From Limnanthes douglasii subsp. nivea (Eukaryota; Streptophyta; Magnoliopsida; Brassicales; Limnanthaceae), in contig JAUPFV010000005.1 of assembly GCA_036936605.1 (NCBI GenBank), forward strand, positions 2,965,670-3,029,669: 64,000 nt of DNA, written 5' to 3'. Positions within the stretch are counted from its first letter, which is position 1, and every line of letters begins with the position of its first letter. The translations under genes and the position numbers were made by a program. Positions 11,330 through 24,639 of the stretch are shown here, in pieces. The notes under the pieces were generated by a model. The model did not search any database and was not told where the DNA came from. It saw only the letters and a program-made list of their open reading frames with translations.

Positions 11330-11405
11330 GAAAGGGGTAGCCGAGTTGGTGGCGCGGATGAACTCGTGATCAAAAGATCATGCGTTCGACCCCCTCTACA
11401 ATCCT
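11330..11405 (+). mobile_element. SINE head fragment
   Basis: The tRNA-like head of the same SINE family, here on the plus strand: GGGGTAGCCGAGTTGG (A-box region, 11334-11349) and GCGTTCGACCCCC (B-box region, about 11382-11394). The body is missing. It could be mistaken for a tRNA gene but lacks the cloverleaf pairing and the 3' half. Confidence 0.55.
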
Positions 11406-11639
11406 TCTAAAAATAGAAAGAAAAAATATCGAAATGTTTGATAATGTTAGAATTGTTTAAAAAAATTTACTTAATAAATTAGTTATTATATGGCTTAACA
11501 TTATACTTATTAGTATTCTAGTCAATATAAATATTATTTATTATGTTATTTATTTTTGTAGGCTATTAAAAACCACCTTATAATGTTGTTTAATATATTG
11601 AGTTTTATTCTTTTTAATTTGCATATTTTATCAAAGCCG

Positions 11640-13970
11640 TATCAAAAGGGATCTGTTTGGGTGAAACAAGATTGAGGAAAATGTGAGAAATGACATATGA
11701 TTGAAACAATGTCAGTGCCTCATATGTGCCCAAATTTGATGGTGATTACGATCACTAGAGTTGACATTTGGAGAATCTATTACGTTCAAAAGAGTATTGG
11801 TGTGTGATTCAACCATGTTGCAATTCAACCAGGTCATGAGGAACCTGGAGAAGGTGATATATTGACTGCAATATCGCAAAAGACGTTAATTGAATCTAGG
11901 CTTAATGATTTTAAGGCAAATAATTATCTATTTTAGTTGAACGACAATAATATTTTGAAGACCATCACTCAAAAGTAGACATCCAAACAACTTTAGGAAG
12001 CAATAATGACCAAGTATCATGCCAACGAAAGAGTGAAGCGTGCCTAATTTTAGAGGTTTTGAAGATTGTTTGAACATAGGAGATGAAGAGGGGTGAGACT
12101 GTGGCAGGTTATTTTGGAAGTTTCATGGTCATAGTAAATGACACGAGAAACTGTGAAGAAAACCTTGAAGATGTAAATAATTTTTTTTAAATCCTTCGCA
12201 CGATGACATAAAATTTAAATCTGCTCAATTGATGAGTCAAATGATACTGATCTAATGAGGGTCGATGAGTTGCAAAGTTAATTACTTGTTCATGAGCATA
12301 ATCTACGACGCACGGTACCTGAAGAACAAGTATTGAAAGTCGCGGGTGATTGCAGCTATGGGCAAAGGCAGATGAATGAGTAATGTTGGCAGATGGGGAA
12401 GTAATTTCTCGACATGAAAGGGAAGAGATGGAAGAGGATGGACTAGTAACAGATCTCACATTGAGTGCTTCAAGTTCACAAGCTAGGAAATAATCAATAT
12501 AATTGCATAAAGGACGAGGAATGAGAAAAGTATGTCGAGTTTGATGAAGGAGAAACACGTGATAAAAGGATTGCATCAAATAAAAGTGGCAATGAAAGTG
12601 TGTGAAGTATACAATATTGGAAAGAAACATCGAGAAATGTGTCAAAGATAAGTTAGTGGAAAGCAACAAATAAATTGAAGCTTGTTCATGCGGACTTATG
12701 TGGGCGGATATCTCATGCTTCCTATAGTGGAAAAAGTACTTATTCTTTTTAGCAGATGACTATAGTCGGAAAAAACCGAATATATCTTTTGTCATAAATG
12801 AAGCTTATGTTGTTTTTAATAATTTCAAAAGCCTTGTGGAAACTAAAGGTGGATAATTTATACGCTACCTCGGAACATATATAAGAGGATAATTTACTTC
12901 AACTATCTTCAACCAATTTTATGAAGAAAATGGAATTAGAAGAAAACTAACTACTGCATATACTCCTCATCAAAATGGAGTAGCCGAGAGAAGAAATCAC
13001 ATAATAATGAGCATGGTCATATGTCTACTCATTAAAAGAACATTCCAAAGAATTGTTTGGGTCGAGGTGGAAAAATGGATGTGTCATGTGCTGAATAGAA
13101 GTGCGATAACTATTGTAAGTGATATGGTTCCAGAAGAGTACTTTGGTGGAATTAAATCAAGTGTAGGCTATTTCATAATATTTGGTTGTATAGGTCATGT
13201 GCACATCTCTGAAAACTGTAGAATAATTATAGATAACATGAATTATAAGTGTGTTTTAATGGCGGTAAATAAGGAGTCAAAGGCATACCGAATTTATAAT
13301 CCAACTTTATAGAAAATTATTATAAGTCGGGATGTAATATTCAAAGATAAACAGAAGTGGAATGCTGACGTGTAAAATTCAGATGATATTCTTGAATTGA
13401 GAGAAGAAGACACTATTAGAAATGAGAATGATGAAGAGATTGAAGCTGTTGAGGAAGATGTCATCGGTGAAAATAATGTTATGTCCCTTCAACTTGAAAC
13501 ACATTAGAAAACAAGTCACAAAACACCAACATGGATGCAAGATTAGTAAGTGGAGAAAGTATTTAAGATGACGAGGCTGAAGTAGAAGTACCCTTAGAAC
13601 TATTTATCTCTCATGTTGATTCGATGTATTTTAGGGAAATTTCCAAATAAACAAAGTGAATGGAAACAATGACATGTGAAATAGAAGCCACTAAGAAGAA
13701 CAACATATGAGAACTTGTAAATCTCAAAACTAATGCATATAAAATTGGGGTTAAATAAAATGAAGGTGGATAAATATAAAAAAATATTGGTGGTGAAAGG
13801 ATATGCATAAGAAGAATGCATTGACTATAATGAAGTCTTTGCACCGTTTCCTCAATGAGATGTGATCACAATTTTGTTAGATGCTGCTTCACACAAAATC
13901 TAGAACGTTTATCAATTAGATTTAAAATGTGCCTTCTTATATAGGGAATTGACAAGTAACAATAATTAAT
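11640..13970 (+). mobile_element. Degenerate Copia retrotransposon (gag, integrase, start of RT)
   Basis: Scattered reading frames follow the Copia order. A gag-like part (about 11700-12600) comes first. An integrase segment starts near 12676 (KLVHADLCG, then YFFLADDYSRK). Its core ends PHQNGVAERRNH (12967-13002), then the integrase C-terminal region (13100-13320). The beginning of reverse transcriptase follows near 13790-13960 (EECIDYNEVFAPF, YQLDLKCAFLY). Numerous stops and frameshifts are present, and the RT palm with its catalytic Asp pair, RNase H and LTRs were not found, so the element is dead and truncated. Confidence 0.7.
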
Positions 13971-14674
13971 TTAAATCTGAAAACATTTGATACAAAACCA
14001 CAAAAATCTGACGAACTTTTTTTTTTATAAATATCCGATAAACATCAACCAAAAGCAGTAACAAACATCTGTCAATACAATCTGATACAAATAACTACGT
14101 AAACAAAAACAATATAATAATCCCTATAATAGTATGGCCAAACCTAGAAGATGCGACTTTCAATGCATGGTCACTAAAAACTAACACCTCTTCAACATAA
14201 ATATCAAGAGGTCAAATATTGACGATCTTATCAAACACTTTTAACACTTCACCATTAGAAATCACATTCAGAGATGATATACCACAAATATTGACTAATA
14301 TATTCAACGTACGAAAGATTCGTAGATTCGCATTTCTCATATATGGTAGTTGTAATACGATCATACAAAAATAAATCAGATGCCACTCAGGCCAAACACT
14401 TGTCCTCTAACAACTACTCATGCCAAACACTATTGCAACTGTGTCGACGGTGGTCTACTTCTTCAAGTTTAATTTGGGTTGTTGATGAGAATTTGGGTTA
14501 TCCTAGATCAGTCCAAACTGTCAAATCACTATATCCAATATGTATCACTGGGCGGTGTCCATACATTGAATGTGATAGTCAAATAAATAAATATCTTGTA
14601 TTAGAAAATGAGCTTGCACGTCCAGCTACAGTTAAAATACAACTTACAATAATGATTCAATCAAAAGTCAAACA
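13971..14674. other. No clear gene
   Basis: AT-rich with an open stretch on the plus strand (14343-14678) that matches nothing recognised. It adjoins the plant-mobile-domain relic and may be part of the same old element. Confidence 0.25.
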
Positions 14675-15640
14675 TTAACCGCAAAAAGAATAAAATAAAA
14701 AGAAAAGAATATGCTTACACCAATCGCTATGAGACCACTGAAAATGTCGCGTTAGTTTCTTTTTGGTTACGCATTCGCGCCAATCATCATCTTCGTCGGC
14801 GACTATGTGGTTTTGATAGGCTAAATCTATCTTTGAATGTAGGCCAAAATTATGTAAATGATCATATACCCACCGGTCAAACATACTCGTAAAAACGTAA
14901 TAATGTTATCATTAGACGTCTTTAAAATAAAAGAATCATTGCATGGAACCTCTGGTGAATATAACATCATTAAATAAGCTATATACTAGTTCTCATAATT
15001 TTATTACAAATTATATACAAACATACCTAGGAAACCTTATAGAGCCTTCGTTAACGCCTTCGATGCATATTCCAAACAACAATATAACCAATCTAGTGCA
15101 TACGTCCCACAAACAAACAGACTCCTCCAATATTTCTATATCGTCCAAAATCAATAGTAGGTCTGCCTTCATAAGCTTTTAAATGCTATTGAAGAAATGG
15201 CGCATCCAAAATAGTACAAGAGATACGCACGTGAAGCTTGTACGATCATATCTGTAGTTTTTTATGAATTTAAATCCAGATGCAGAACTCTTGTAAACTG
15301 ATCCATCAACCACCTCCTACCAAACCAACTCATCAATATATGTGTAGCTCTTGACAGACAACAAGTGAAGGAATTCCCAATAATCGGGAGTACCCGGTAT
15401 ACATTTGGTTAGTGTTGTCGAAGTTTTATGCTTCCAACATTCTACCCAGAATCGGGAGGCCTGTCATAATGTATACATCATCAAAGGTGGTGGTTTTCTT
15501 TCCGAAACTAAAATGGAAGGGATTTATCTTTTGGTGCCATCGCTCGTTGAAAACCTCATTCAACAGAGTGTTTGACTCTAACTTATATTAGTGAGAAACG
15601 AGAAGGCCCGATAGAGTGTCAACCAATAAATTCAGCATCT
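14675..15640 (-). pseudogene. Plant mobile domain (PMD/MAIN-like) relic
   Basis: Read on the minus strand, 15580-15430 encodes NEVFNERWHQK, FHFSFGKKTTTFDDVYIMTG and LPILGR. This is the signature of the plant mobile domain found in MAIN-like proteins and in several plant transposons. A later block at 14884-14690 (FDRWVYDHLHNFGL) fits the aromatic 'W-x-Y-E-H' element near the end of that domain. Stops interrupt the frame (TAA near 15590 and after LEA). Whether it derives from a host MAIN-like gene or from a transposon cannot be decided here. Confidence 0.5.
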
Positions 15641-17247
15641 CAGCCTTGTTGCTTAGATCCTACATTTTTGGAACCCCATAAGGAGCCTAAACATATAGAA
15701 AACTAAAAGACTTAAAAAAATAAAATTATAATAAAACATTCTTATAATCATCTCATTAATTATAGGATTAAACAAAATACTAAAAATATATACATATCAC
15801 TAAATTACCTTCCTTGTATAAGTGCGGTACATCTCGTATTTCTCGTAGTAGGGAAATAGGTAGATATTGTTTTGATCGATGAATAAACATTCTCTCTTTC
15901 ATATGCACGTGACACAAGTGTGCCAAACTCAATTATATCCTACTCATGGACGGAATCCTCCTCATCACCTCCACTTCTAAGATGGACCTCCCCTAAATGA
16001 TCCATGATCCATCATCCGAAAATGGTCATCCTCTAGATGATCCATTAGTTTTTTTTACCCCGTTGTTCATTATGCGTATTGACCATTGTTTATACTCCCT
16101 CTTCGAGCCCGTGTGCCCAATAGTATAAGTGGTTGGTTGAGATTTTTATTTTTGTTCTTGAGCAGTTTTAACTTTGGTTATAGTTTTCCCCAATCCAAAA
16201 CTATTTGGTGGTGGTCCATTTATTTGCATCGAAAATAAATCAAAATTAGTCAATAGTTTTGGTTGTTCCACTACACTACTAGAGTTGAACTCTTACACTG
16301 CAAGTGTCAGGGAATTTGTACTGCTAGACGCTAGTGCTTTGATTATGCATGGGAAGTTCAAATGCCTCCACCCTGGCAGGACACGAGATTCGCGCTAGAA
16401 AAAATGAAAAATGAAAAAAATATTTCAAACCCCGAGTCCAGCTAAAATACACAATTTATATTGTAAATTAACCACTAAATCAACCATAATTTATATACCA
16501 ACACATTTAATTACTAATCTAACTACAACAAATCAAACCCTAATCAATAAATCATGAAAAATTTAGAATCTTTATTTTAAACTACTATTTTTGTGAGTTT
16601 ATCGGAGAAGATAGAGTGAATTTGAACAAAATAAAATATTCTTAGAAAAAAGTACTGTATTATTTGGATAAAAAACACTGTTAGTCCTCATACTTACCAT
16701 TTGTATCAATTTAGTCTATTTCTTTCATTTTTGAAAAAAAAACTATCCCCTTCGTTTTATTACTTTGCAAATATAGTCCCTGCATATCAATTTAGAAGCC
16801 TGAAAGATTGACAAGCCCGAAAGATTGACACGTGACATCAAATTCTGTTGCAAGATTAGTCCCCGAATTTTTGGCCGAAAATATGGCTGTTCATGCCAAG
16901 TAGGATGCCAACTCTTCAATGCTATTAAAGTTTAATTTATTTCTGACCATATCTTATTTATTTTATGAAAGAGTTCAAAATCCTTACTGCTCCTATCTAT
17001 TTGCAAATTTACTTTAGACACAAAAGTAAGTTGTCATGTAACTCTTTCAGTATTAAATACACGAGGAATACAAATCATCGAAGCTTAAAGAGACATAGCT
17101 TAAAGAGACATTACTGAGAAAAGCCATGAATCTTACTTAAGTTCCTACAAAAAAATCTTGCTTACAATTCTTTAAGACAAAACAACCTTACATTACACAA
17201 CAAGAAAGTAACAAAAAATTTACACACAGAGAGTATGATCATTCCTT
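15641..17247. other. No gene seen
   Basis: Low-complexity and AT-rich DNA. 16680-16900 has the wording typical of common plant dispersed repeats (AGTCC...CAATTTAGTC), but no element ends were found. The last part may be the 3' flank of the leftward receptor-type gene that ends at 17248. Confidence 0.3.
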
Positions 17248-20200
17248 TTAGATGCCTCCTTGTTGATTTTGATACGACGAATCATTCCTCGTTTCCATTC
17301 CCATCCCATTATTCACCATCTCCGTAAAACCGCCTGTTTCTTGCTGGGGGCCTCCGGCCGGCGGATTTTGCCCTGACAATATATATGATTTAGTAAACCG
17401 TAACCCAAAGCTCTTCCAGTCACATTTTTTCATATACTTTACATTATGCTAAGAGTCATTTAGAAAATTTCTGAGTATAACATTGTACTTACTTGCATAA
17501 TTCAGCACTAGTGCTGCTTTTCTCTTTTGGTGCAATACAACCAAAACTATGATCACAATCCAAAAAAGAACAAATATTGGTATTACAGTTCCCAGAATAA
17601 CAGGTCGATTGTTACGCCTTTTATTAGTATTGTATCCATCACTGCCAGTACTTTTATATCCATCACTGTCAGTGCTTGTATCAACTTGTTTACATGGTTT
17701 ACCCGGAACGCACAAGTCAGGATTTCCTGTTACACTTTGAATTACACAAATATTAGCATTGATAGTTTAATAAAACATATATAAAGCTGAGTATGTTTCG
17801 ACTCACACTAATTTTAAGTTGGTGTTCTCTAATATGGAGGAAGGTATTGGTCCACTCAGGTGGTTATCTGCCAAATTCCTAGATACAGAGGAAGTCATTA
17901 ATATATGAGTAAGCAAATCAGTAAATTTTTAATGAATTGACTCAGTTATTCATTTGTGTCTATAAAAAGTATTTCAAGCCATTTGTCACGGGTTTAAATT
18001 TTGGAGCGCAGAGCGACGCGATTAGCGCGCGCTATTCGTAAATATAGCGGGCACGTATATATAATAAACATGTCTTAGAATAAAAACTAACTTACAGTTG
18101 TTGTTTTCTTTTACATATGGGTCACTATAAAATATCGATTATAAGAAAAAACAGATCAACGCAAAGGGAAGAAGAAGAGATGAAGCCAGGGTCATAGCCT
18201 ATCATAGCGCAGTGCTATAGCCTATAGCCCAATAGCCAACTTAGTGTTGGCTATGTGAAATACAAGGCGCCAGGGGTGCGCCTCGCATTAAAATATGCAT
18301 GCTATCTGGCTATTTAATAACTATGCACTTGAACTTTCAAAACAGGCAGGGCCGTGACACATTGCCATGTAAATAAAATAGAAATCACGAGTTGGATTGA
18401 TAATTCAACTCGCACTGAGATCAAATCATCATGCTTTATAAAATTGGACTACTACCAAAATCAACCTGAAAATATTTATCGACAGACATAAATTCTGGCT
18501 TCAATATATAGTTGACATTGTTTTTCCAAATTAGACAACAAAATCCGACAATGAGACGCATTATGTTGCCATGCAAACCGCAAATAATTTAAATTCAACT
18601 ACTGTACTCACAATAATTTTAAATTAGGTAGAGTGCCAAGAAAATCTGGAATTGATCCCTTTAAGCTGTTGTTCTGCATATCTCTAAAACAAAAAGATAT
18701 CATTTTTATAAAATGGCCGATAAATAGAACTAATTACTATTTATATAAATTATGATCTATAAATTGTATAATTTTTTCTGCTCACATTGTTTCAAGAGCA
18801 GACAATGCACTAAAATCTGGGAGTTCACCAGAGAGATTGAAACTGCTAAGGTACCTGTAATAAAAAAAATGTATACTGATTTTTGTAAAAAGTTATAACA
18901 ATATTTAAAACTTTTACAGTTTGAATGAGAGATATTTAAGGGCTTACAATGCCGTTATGCGAGGAGTCAGGTCGGTAGTGCAATTGAGCCAATCCCAAGT
19001 GTATGTTAGAGGAAGACATGGCTCACCCCTCCATTCACTTAATGAATCAAACTGCTTTACCAGCGCAAAGACACCATCCACTGCAAGAAATTATAACAGT
19101 GGTTAGAAATTATTAATTACAACTGAAAGATGAGAGCTTCTGACTAACAATATAGTTTCAGCAAGATTAGCTGCAAGCCCGCAATGGTACCAACGTTATG
19201 TATAGATGTTGCTCATTTGCACACCAATTTATTAAAATAAAAATTATATATATAGTAATAACCGAAACTGAACATTAAGCACTTACCATCAGCACTGTAA
19301 GTTCCGTCACTCAATGTATCACTGATGGTGAAAATTTCGAAAGCATTGAGAAGAGGAGGCAACGTTGAAGTTTTTGTGGCCACCAATTGAAAAGAAGTGT
19401 CTGAAGAGGCTGTGAGATTTTTAATGTATATTTCTACTGCTTCTCCATAAACAGGAACTATAGGATCGCTTTTCTCCTCGTTGTTTATAAAAAGCTTAAA
19501 CGATCGTGTTTGTGTCGGCTCGAGTTCTGTGACCTCAGAAAAGTACATGTTGATATGTAGAGAAGTAGGGTCTGGTGGAAAAAAAGAACCCAACTCTATT
19601 GGAGTGGACGTGTCAGATGTTGTGAATGCAGCTAGTAAAACTTCTGATGGAGCAACATCCGCTAACGTGCTGGTGTCGATGAAAATTCCATCATAAGTGG
19701 TGTCGAGTAAGCCATCGCCGCCCGTTACCGGTGTCCAGATTCTGTCGTAAGAATCTGTTGAGTACCTTTAAATTCAAAAGATAGAAACTCGATCAATAGA
19801 TTTCTTTTCCATATCAATGTTGGATAGTATTATAGAATCTTCCTAGTATATAATCATCAATTGTTATTCTTCCAAGGATATATCTCTAAAAAGATTGTCA
19901 TAAAATATTTATGTTACCATTGTTCTAAATTTAACGAATACGTACCTAATAGTTTCTTTTGAGCCACAAGGAACTCGGGCTTTTAAGAACAATGCTGTAT
20001 CTGAACTGACATAATTATACATTGACATCTCCAAAGGTACAACTTCAAGGGCCGATATAAAAGCAAACTGATTAGGAAACAGCTGAGCAAGACAGACATT
20101 AACACTGTTGGTTTTAGTGACATAGATTGCTTCATAAGTAACAACTTGATCTATAGAAGTTACAACTTTTTCCCAGTGATTTCCGTCGAACTGAAGATCA

Positions 20201-20755
20201 AAAGTCGGAGGAGAAGACTTTTTATCGTAGTTTCCATAGTAAAAACTAGCTCGAACTAGAACCTTTTGACCTTTGTCTTGGGGGATATAATAACAGTTTT
20301 TTTTATATTCCGGAGTGAAAACCGTAAGAGTTCTCATGGGTTCACTTACTGAATTGGTCGGGATGGCTATCAATTCACTTTTCTTAAAAAGGCCATCATC
20401 TCCCAGCCAATATATTATGTTATCGTCCAAGTAAGACTCCCCTGAATAACCGCAGTCCACAGAAACCCAATCTCCTGTGGAAACAAGAAACAAAGAACTT
20501 TCGAATTCGTAAATCTAAAAAAAAAACCCAACACTACGAGGGTTAACAACTAGAAGTAAGTATCTATATTTTAAGTTGCACCACAGGAGTAAAATGGCTT
20601 CGACCAAATGGGCAATCCATTAACACAACTAACAGATTACAATAAAGCATCAATTATCGAATCAAGATATCAAACTTTAGTACTTGAAGTTTACCATCTA
20701 CTAACGCATAGAAAGCAGAAAGACCAAGCAGAACTATAAGAAGCCTGGACATCAT
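17248..20755 (-). CDS. Malectin-like/LRR receptor-like protein lacking a kinase domain (nine exons)
   Basis: A complete gene model can be read with canonical GT-AG introns. Exons: 20755-20695, 20474-19946, 19765-19287, 19080-18948, 18854-18786, 18683-18612, 17878-17807, 17734-17493 and 17372-17248. The total is 1782 bases, in frame, giving 593 residues. Order: signal peptide (MMSRLLIVLLGLSAF), malectin-like ectodomain (about 22-356), a GEPC segment with YTWDWLNC (about 375-390), and three leucine-rich repeats, one per exon (phases preserved; for example DMQNNSLKGSIPDFLG). A juxtamembrane region with basic NKRRNNR, one membrane helix (about 517-540) and a 55-residue cytosolic tail end the protein. 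Malectin-LRR receptor kinases of this type continue into a Ser/Thr kinase; here a stop ends the tail instead. The protein could bind carbohydrate or peptide ligands at the plasma membrane and signal through partners, which is inference. The two extra upstream-region relics at 6-11 kb suggest lost paralogues. Confidence 0.85.
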
Positions 20756-21850
20756 ATGGCGAGGAGTTTCAATTGAAAGATTTATTGATTACCATCTCAT
20801 TAATATATAGGAATGCACAATGACCAAGTCATTGTGACCTTTACCTCATATTTCACAAGTCGTGCCCCTACATTACTTAGTTCTATATGTTGGTGTTTGA
20901 GGGCCACTCCTAAAGCGAACATAGGATATGCAATCACCAACCTTAATTAAGAGCTTACAGATTTGACTAAGTAAATATATAAGAGCTGTAACACACAGAA
21001 GAGTAGTCGGAGTAAGGACTTGACTTTCTTTACGGAAACAATCCAGTAACAGGTCAAGGTCAAGACAGCAGTTTCATGTCATAACTGTATAGTTTGCATA
21101 TAAAAACGAGCCACTTGTAATTGTTCAAATACTATGAAATGTACGTGCCTCAGGCTCAGAGTCTCAAACCATACATGTCATATGCTAAAATTGTGACCTT
21201 ATAATATCAATATCAGTGCCAACCTAGCCTAAACACCGATTCCTAAGTTAGAATAGTCTTACTAAGACAAAGAACTAATCAAAGCATAGGGCTTTTCAAG
21301 TTTTATCTGAAACCATCTGTATTCTTCGGTCAAACCTAATCGAACAGCGATGATCGATTAAATTATCATCCTCTGATTGTGGTTAAGGTTGAAAGTTGTA
21401 ATGGTTCTTAACCCCAAGCCTCACCTTGGTTCACTCAGTGCACTAAATTGACTATAATTGGTACTTTCAAATCGAAAATCTTAACGTAGATTTAAGTTTT
21501 CAGGTTTCAAATGTAGTTCTTCAATACACAATCCAACTTGAATCCAACAATTAAAGTATCAGAAATTAAAGATGAGAGTGAACATATCATACCTGCGATT
21601 TGAAATTACAACGCAACTTGTAGAAAAATAACTGATTTGGGAACAATTGATCCCAAAATCGAATTCTGTCATGGCCATGTAGTGACGAAAGTGAAGGTAA
21701 TCAGAAACTGTACAACAGCTATTCGAGTTTCTTTTTCGTAAAAGTTCTTGACTGTCGTATAGATTAAGGAAACCCTAAGGTACAATATTCCTCTGCTCGA
21801 AACGAGAAAACGCTCAGTTGGGCGCCAAAACGTTGAAACAAAACCATGAG
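20756..21850 (-). promoter_or_regulatory. Upstream region of the malectin-like/LRR gene
   Basis: About 1.1 kb lies before the start codon. A TATA-like TATATTAATGAG (minus strand, about 20807-20796) is close to the start. 21600-21850 resembles the relics at 5882-6172 and 7860-11280 (CAGAAACTGTACAACAGCTATTCG-type block, AAACGAGAAAACG, CCAAAACGTTGAAAC). This suggests a conserved 5' leader or promoter block of a small gene family. Confidence 0.45.
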
Positions 21851-21879
21851 TTTTGGTGAATTGTATTTTATATTTAGTA

Positions 21880-24600
21880 AGAGCATGCCAATAGATATAA
21901 TCTATAAATCTTATTTTAAGTAAGTACCAATAATTATCTTAAAAGGAAACATGATTTTTTAAATAATGGAGACTTAAAAAAAAAAATAGTTGGTATTTAC
22001 CTATGTATACAAACACGGATCCTATTTACAAATAGTTTCGGCACAAATAACAAAATACCCAACTACCTTCTATCTACTCCTAAAATCAAATACTACTCCT
22101 AAAATCAAATAATCGTTCGTCTCTTTCACTCAAGCCGATCGACAAATTGCTGACGAGACTCAATCGACGGACGAAAAAAGACTAGAAATCTAAATGGGTA
22201 AATGATGTTCTCATTCTTTTTTTCTTGTTTTTTTGGATTTGATTTATTTTGATCATCTTGATTATATTTCGTCGATTGAAATCCCAATATAAAGTTATAT
22301 TATGTTTATGTTTATTTTTTTTTTCTCAATCACGTTGTGCAAAGTGAATATTTGTATTACTAATGGTGCTAAAATCGTGGAATTTACATTATAGATCAAT
22401 ATATGTATCAATCATTTAGTCTTATGTAGATGCAATTAGGATCATATTTGAAAAGAAAAGAACAAACAAAGAACTTTGTTTCCTATTGGGGGTGTTAATT
22501 ATTATGTTTTACAAAAATCTAGGATTGTTTGGAGAAGTCTTCTAGTTGTTTTCATTTTCCACTTGAAGCAAGAGCAGTCTCATTTTGGATAAAAAATATT
22601 ATTTTGTTTTTTGTTTTTTGGGTTGTTGATTGTTTATATATTGATATGGTCAGCTAATATGGATACTTATGTCCTCCTAGCATGCCAAACACAAGAGCTA
22701 AAGAGCAGTGTCAGAACAGCTAAGTTGTAAAGAAGACTATATGTTGACTGCCTATTCCTATTTATTTAGTATTTTGTATTAAAATACTGTATTTAGTGTT
22801 CATATATGTAATAATTATTCAGGTATGAGTTTCACTCTATAGTGAAATGAAAAGTTTGTGTTCCAAGTCACTACATGAGCATCAAAACTTGTATTGAAAA
22901 TAATGGACACTAATAAAAGGACTGGTACTGGGGATGACCTCGTCGGTGAAGTCAAGTAAGTGTTGAATCTTTTCCCATTTGATTTCGGTGTATGATATAT
23001 GTACGTCTAATCTGATTAGGAGAGAGGGGGAGTATTTGGTTTTGATAATAATTGTTAATTCTTTTTTAGCTCTGCAACATTCCTCTAAAGCCAATTTTAG
23101 TTGAAGGAAGTCACCCTCTCACTTCTTACAGACCTCTTACAACGTGGTTAAGGATGAATAGTTTTGAGGAGAGATTAGGGTTAGCTTAAGTTTCACTATG
23201 AGGTAACAAACAAAACTATAATTTTGCCTTTTGTTGATGTTGTTTTCATAGAAGATACATGTTTTTAATTGTCTTTGTAATGGTTTGGCTTTATAACTTT
23301 GTTTTTAACCTTACAAATTCGGTTTTTCAATAAAACTCCAACAACCCAGTGTTCTAAAAAACTAACTTTGATCATCATAATTTAAGGTTCTTTGTCTGAC
23401 TTATAAGTTTGACACTTAAAGTAAATTAAGTTTTCTTCTTCAGTATAATTGTAGGACGGCATGAGACGAGTTACGGTGGGAAGGAAGAGAGTTTGGTAGA
23501 AAAAATCTTTGTCTAATTACTAAATGTAACTTTGTGGTAAAAGCCTAGTGTCGTCAGAGATTTTGTTTATGAGTTATATAAGTCATATATGTTGGACGTT
23601 GTCTACCCAAGTGTGGTTAATTTGAAATTTATGTTTGTTTCAGTTACATGATCATTTTACCTAACTTAATATAACGTTTCCTCTGTAAATTTCTTTATGC
23701 AGATACTAGAAAGAAATGCATAAAAAAAGAGTTGGAAAAGCGATAATTGTCGTGTTCGTATACACGGTGTATTTTTTTTTCTGAAATATATATTAATCTC
23801 GATAATAAAATATATTGCAAGTCAAAATGCTCGTTGAAATTTTATGGTATTCTATTGTATGTATACTCAAACAAAAGTTATAGTCGACCTAAATTCTGCA
23901 TTGAAATCCCGTTATTTTTGTCGAAATTATTCATGTTATTTTTGTGGCACATTCCTCTTATTTTTTCACCGAATAACTTAAACATCTAGTAATTATACAT
24001 GTAAATTATACTTTAAAACAAAATCTTGCTCAAAATATGTAAATCACTCTTCAAGAAGTTATAATTATGCTAACATTTTAATGGTCTACAATTAAATTAA
24101 TTAGGTTTTAAAATTATGAATTCAGTACAATTATTCAAGTAAATCTAGAATAAACGTTTTATGAACCAATCATGACCTAGAAAGGTTTGGATTATGGTAA
24201 AAGCAGACATCCGAACAAGAGAAATACTTTGAAATTCAAAATAATTACAAATACCAATTGTTGTTAATTAAATAAACAAAATTAAATTTGAGCAGAAGAA
24301 AGGAGTGCCAAAACATGTACTTATTTTACTAAGCCACTAAAAATCAACTATAGCAGAAACAAACATTTTTAAGCAATTGAAACATCAATATGAGTCAAGG
24401 TAAGGACCGATGGTGCTATCTATACATCATCTTATTTTTGGGGTATGGATGATAACAAGATCAGGTATTAGTGTCATTAACCCTTGCTTGCCTTTGGGAT
24501 CCCAATCAAGCATAATCCTCACTTTGGTACCTAGCCTACCCTGTCCAGATTCCATACTAAAAACTATAAAACAATAAAAAAAAACAAGAATGAACACGAT
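21880..24600. other. No confident gene
   Basis: AT-rich. A short tandem pair CTACTCCTAAAATCAAATA occurs near 22075-22115. Small exon-like stretches were noted: plus strand near 22903-22956 and minus strand 24556-24430, beginning [18 protein letters not shown]. Neither could be linked to a protein family. Confidence 0.25.
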
Positions 24601-24639
24601 ACTTATTTATATAAATAAACACGTGGACTAATATGTCGA

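Noticed and set aside
11330..11405. Possible tRNA gene on the plus strand
   Set aside because: A-box and B-box-like sequences are present, but the acceptor and anticodon arms do not pair; the sequence matches the head of the SINE at 8487-8710.
22903..23090. Two-exon mini gene (MDTNKRTGTGDDLVGEV, then a short second exon)
   Set aside because: Splice signals are plausible, but the product is only about 23 residues and has no family support.
24430..24556. Minus-strand open stretch beginning [18 protein letters not shown]
   Set aside because: Short and not recognised; it could be a last exon, but no splice partner was found.
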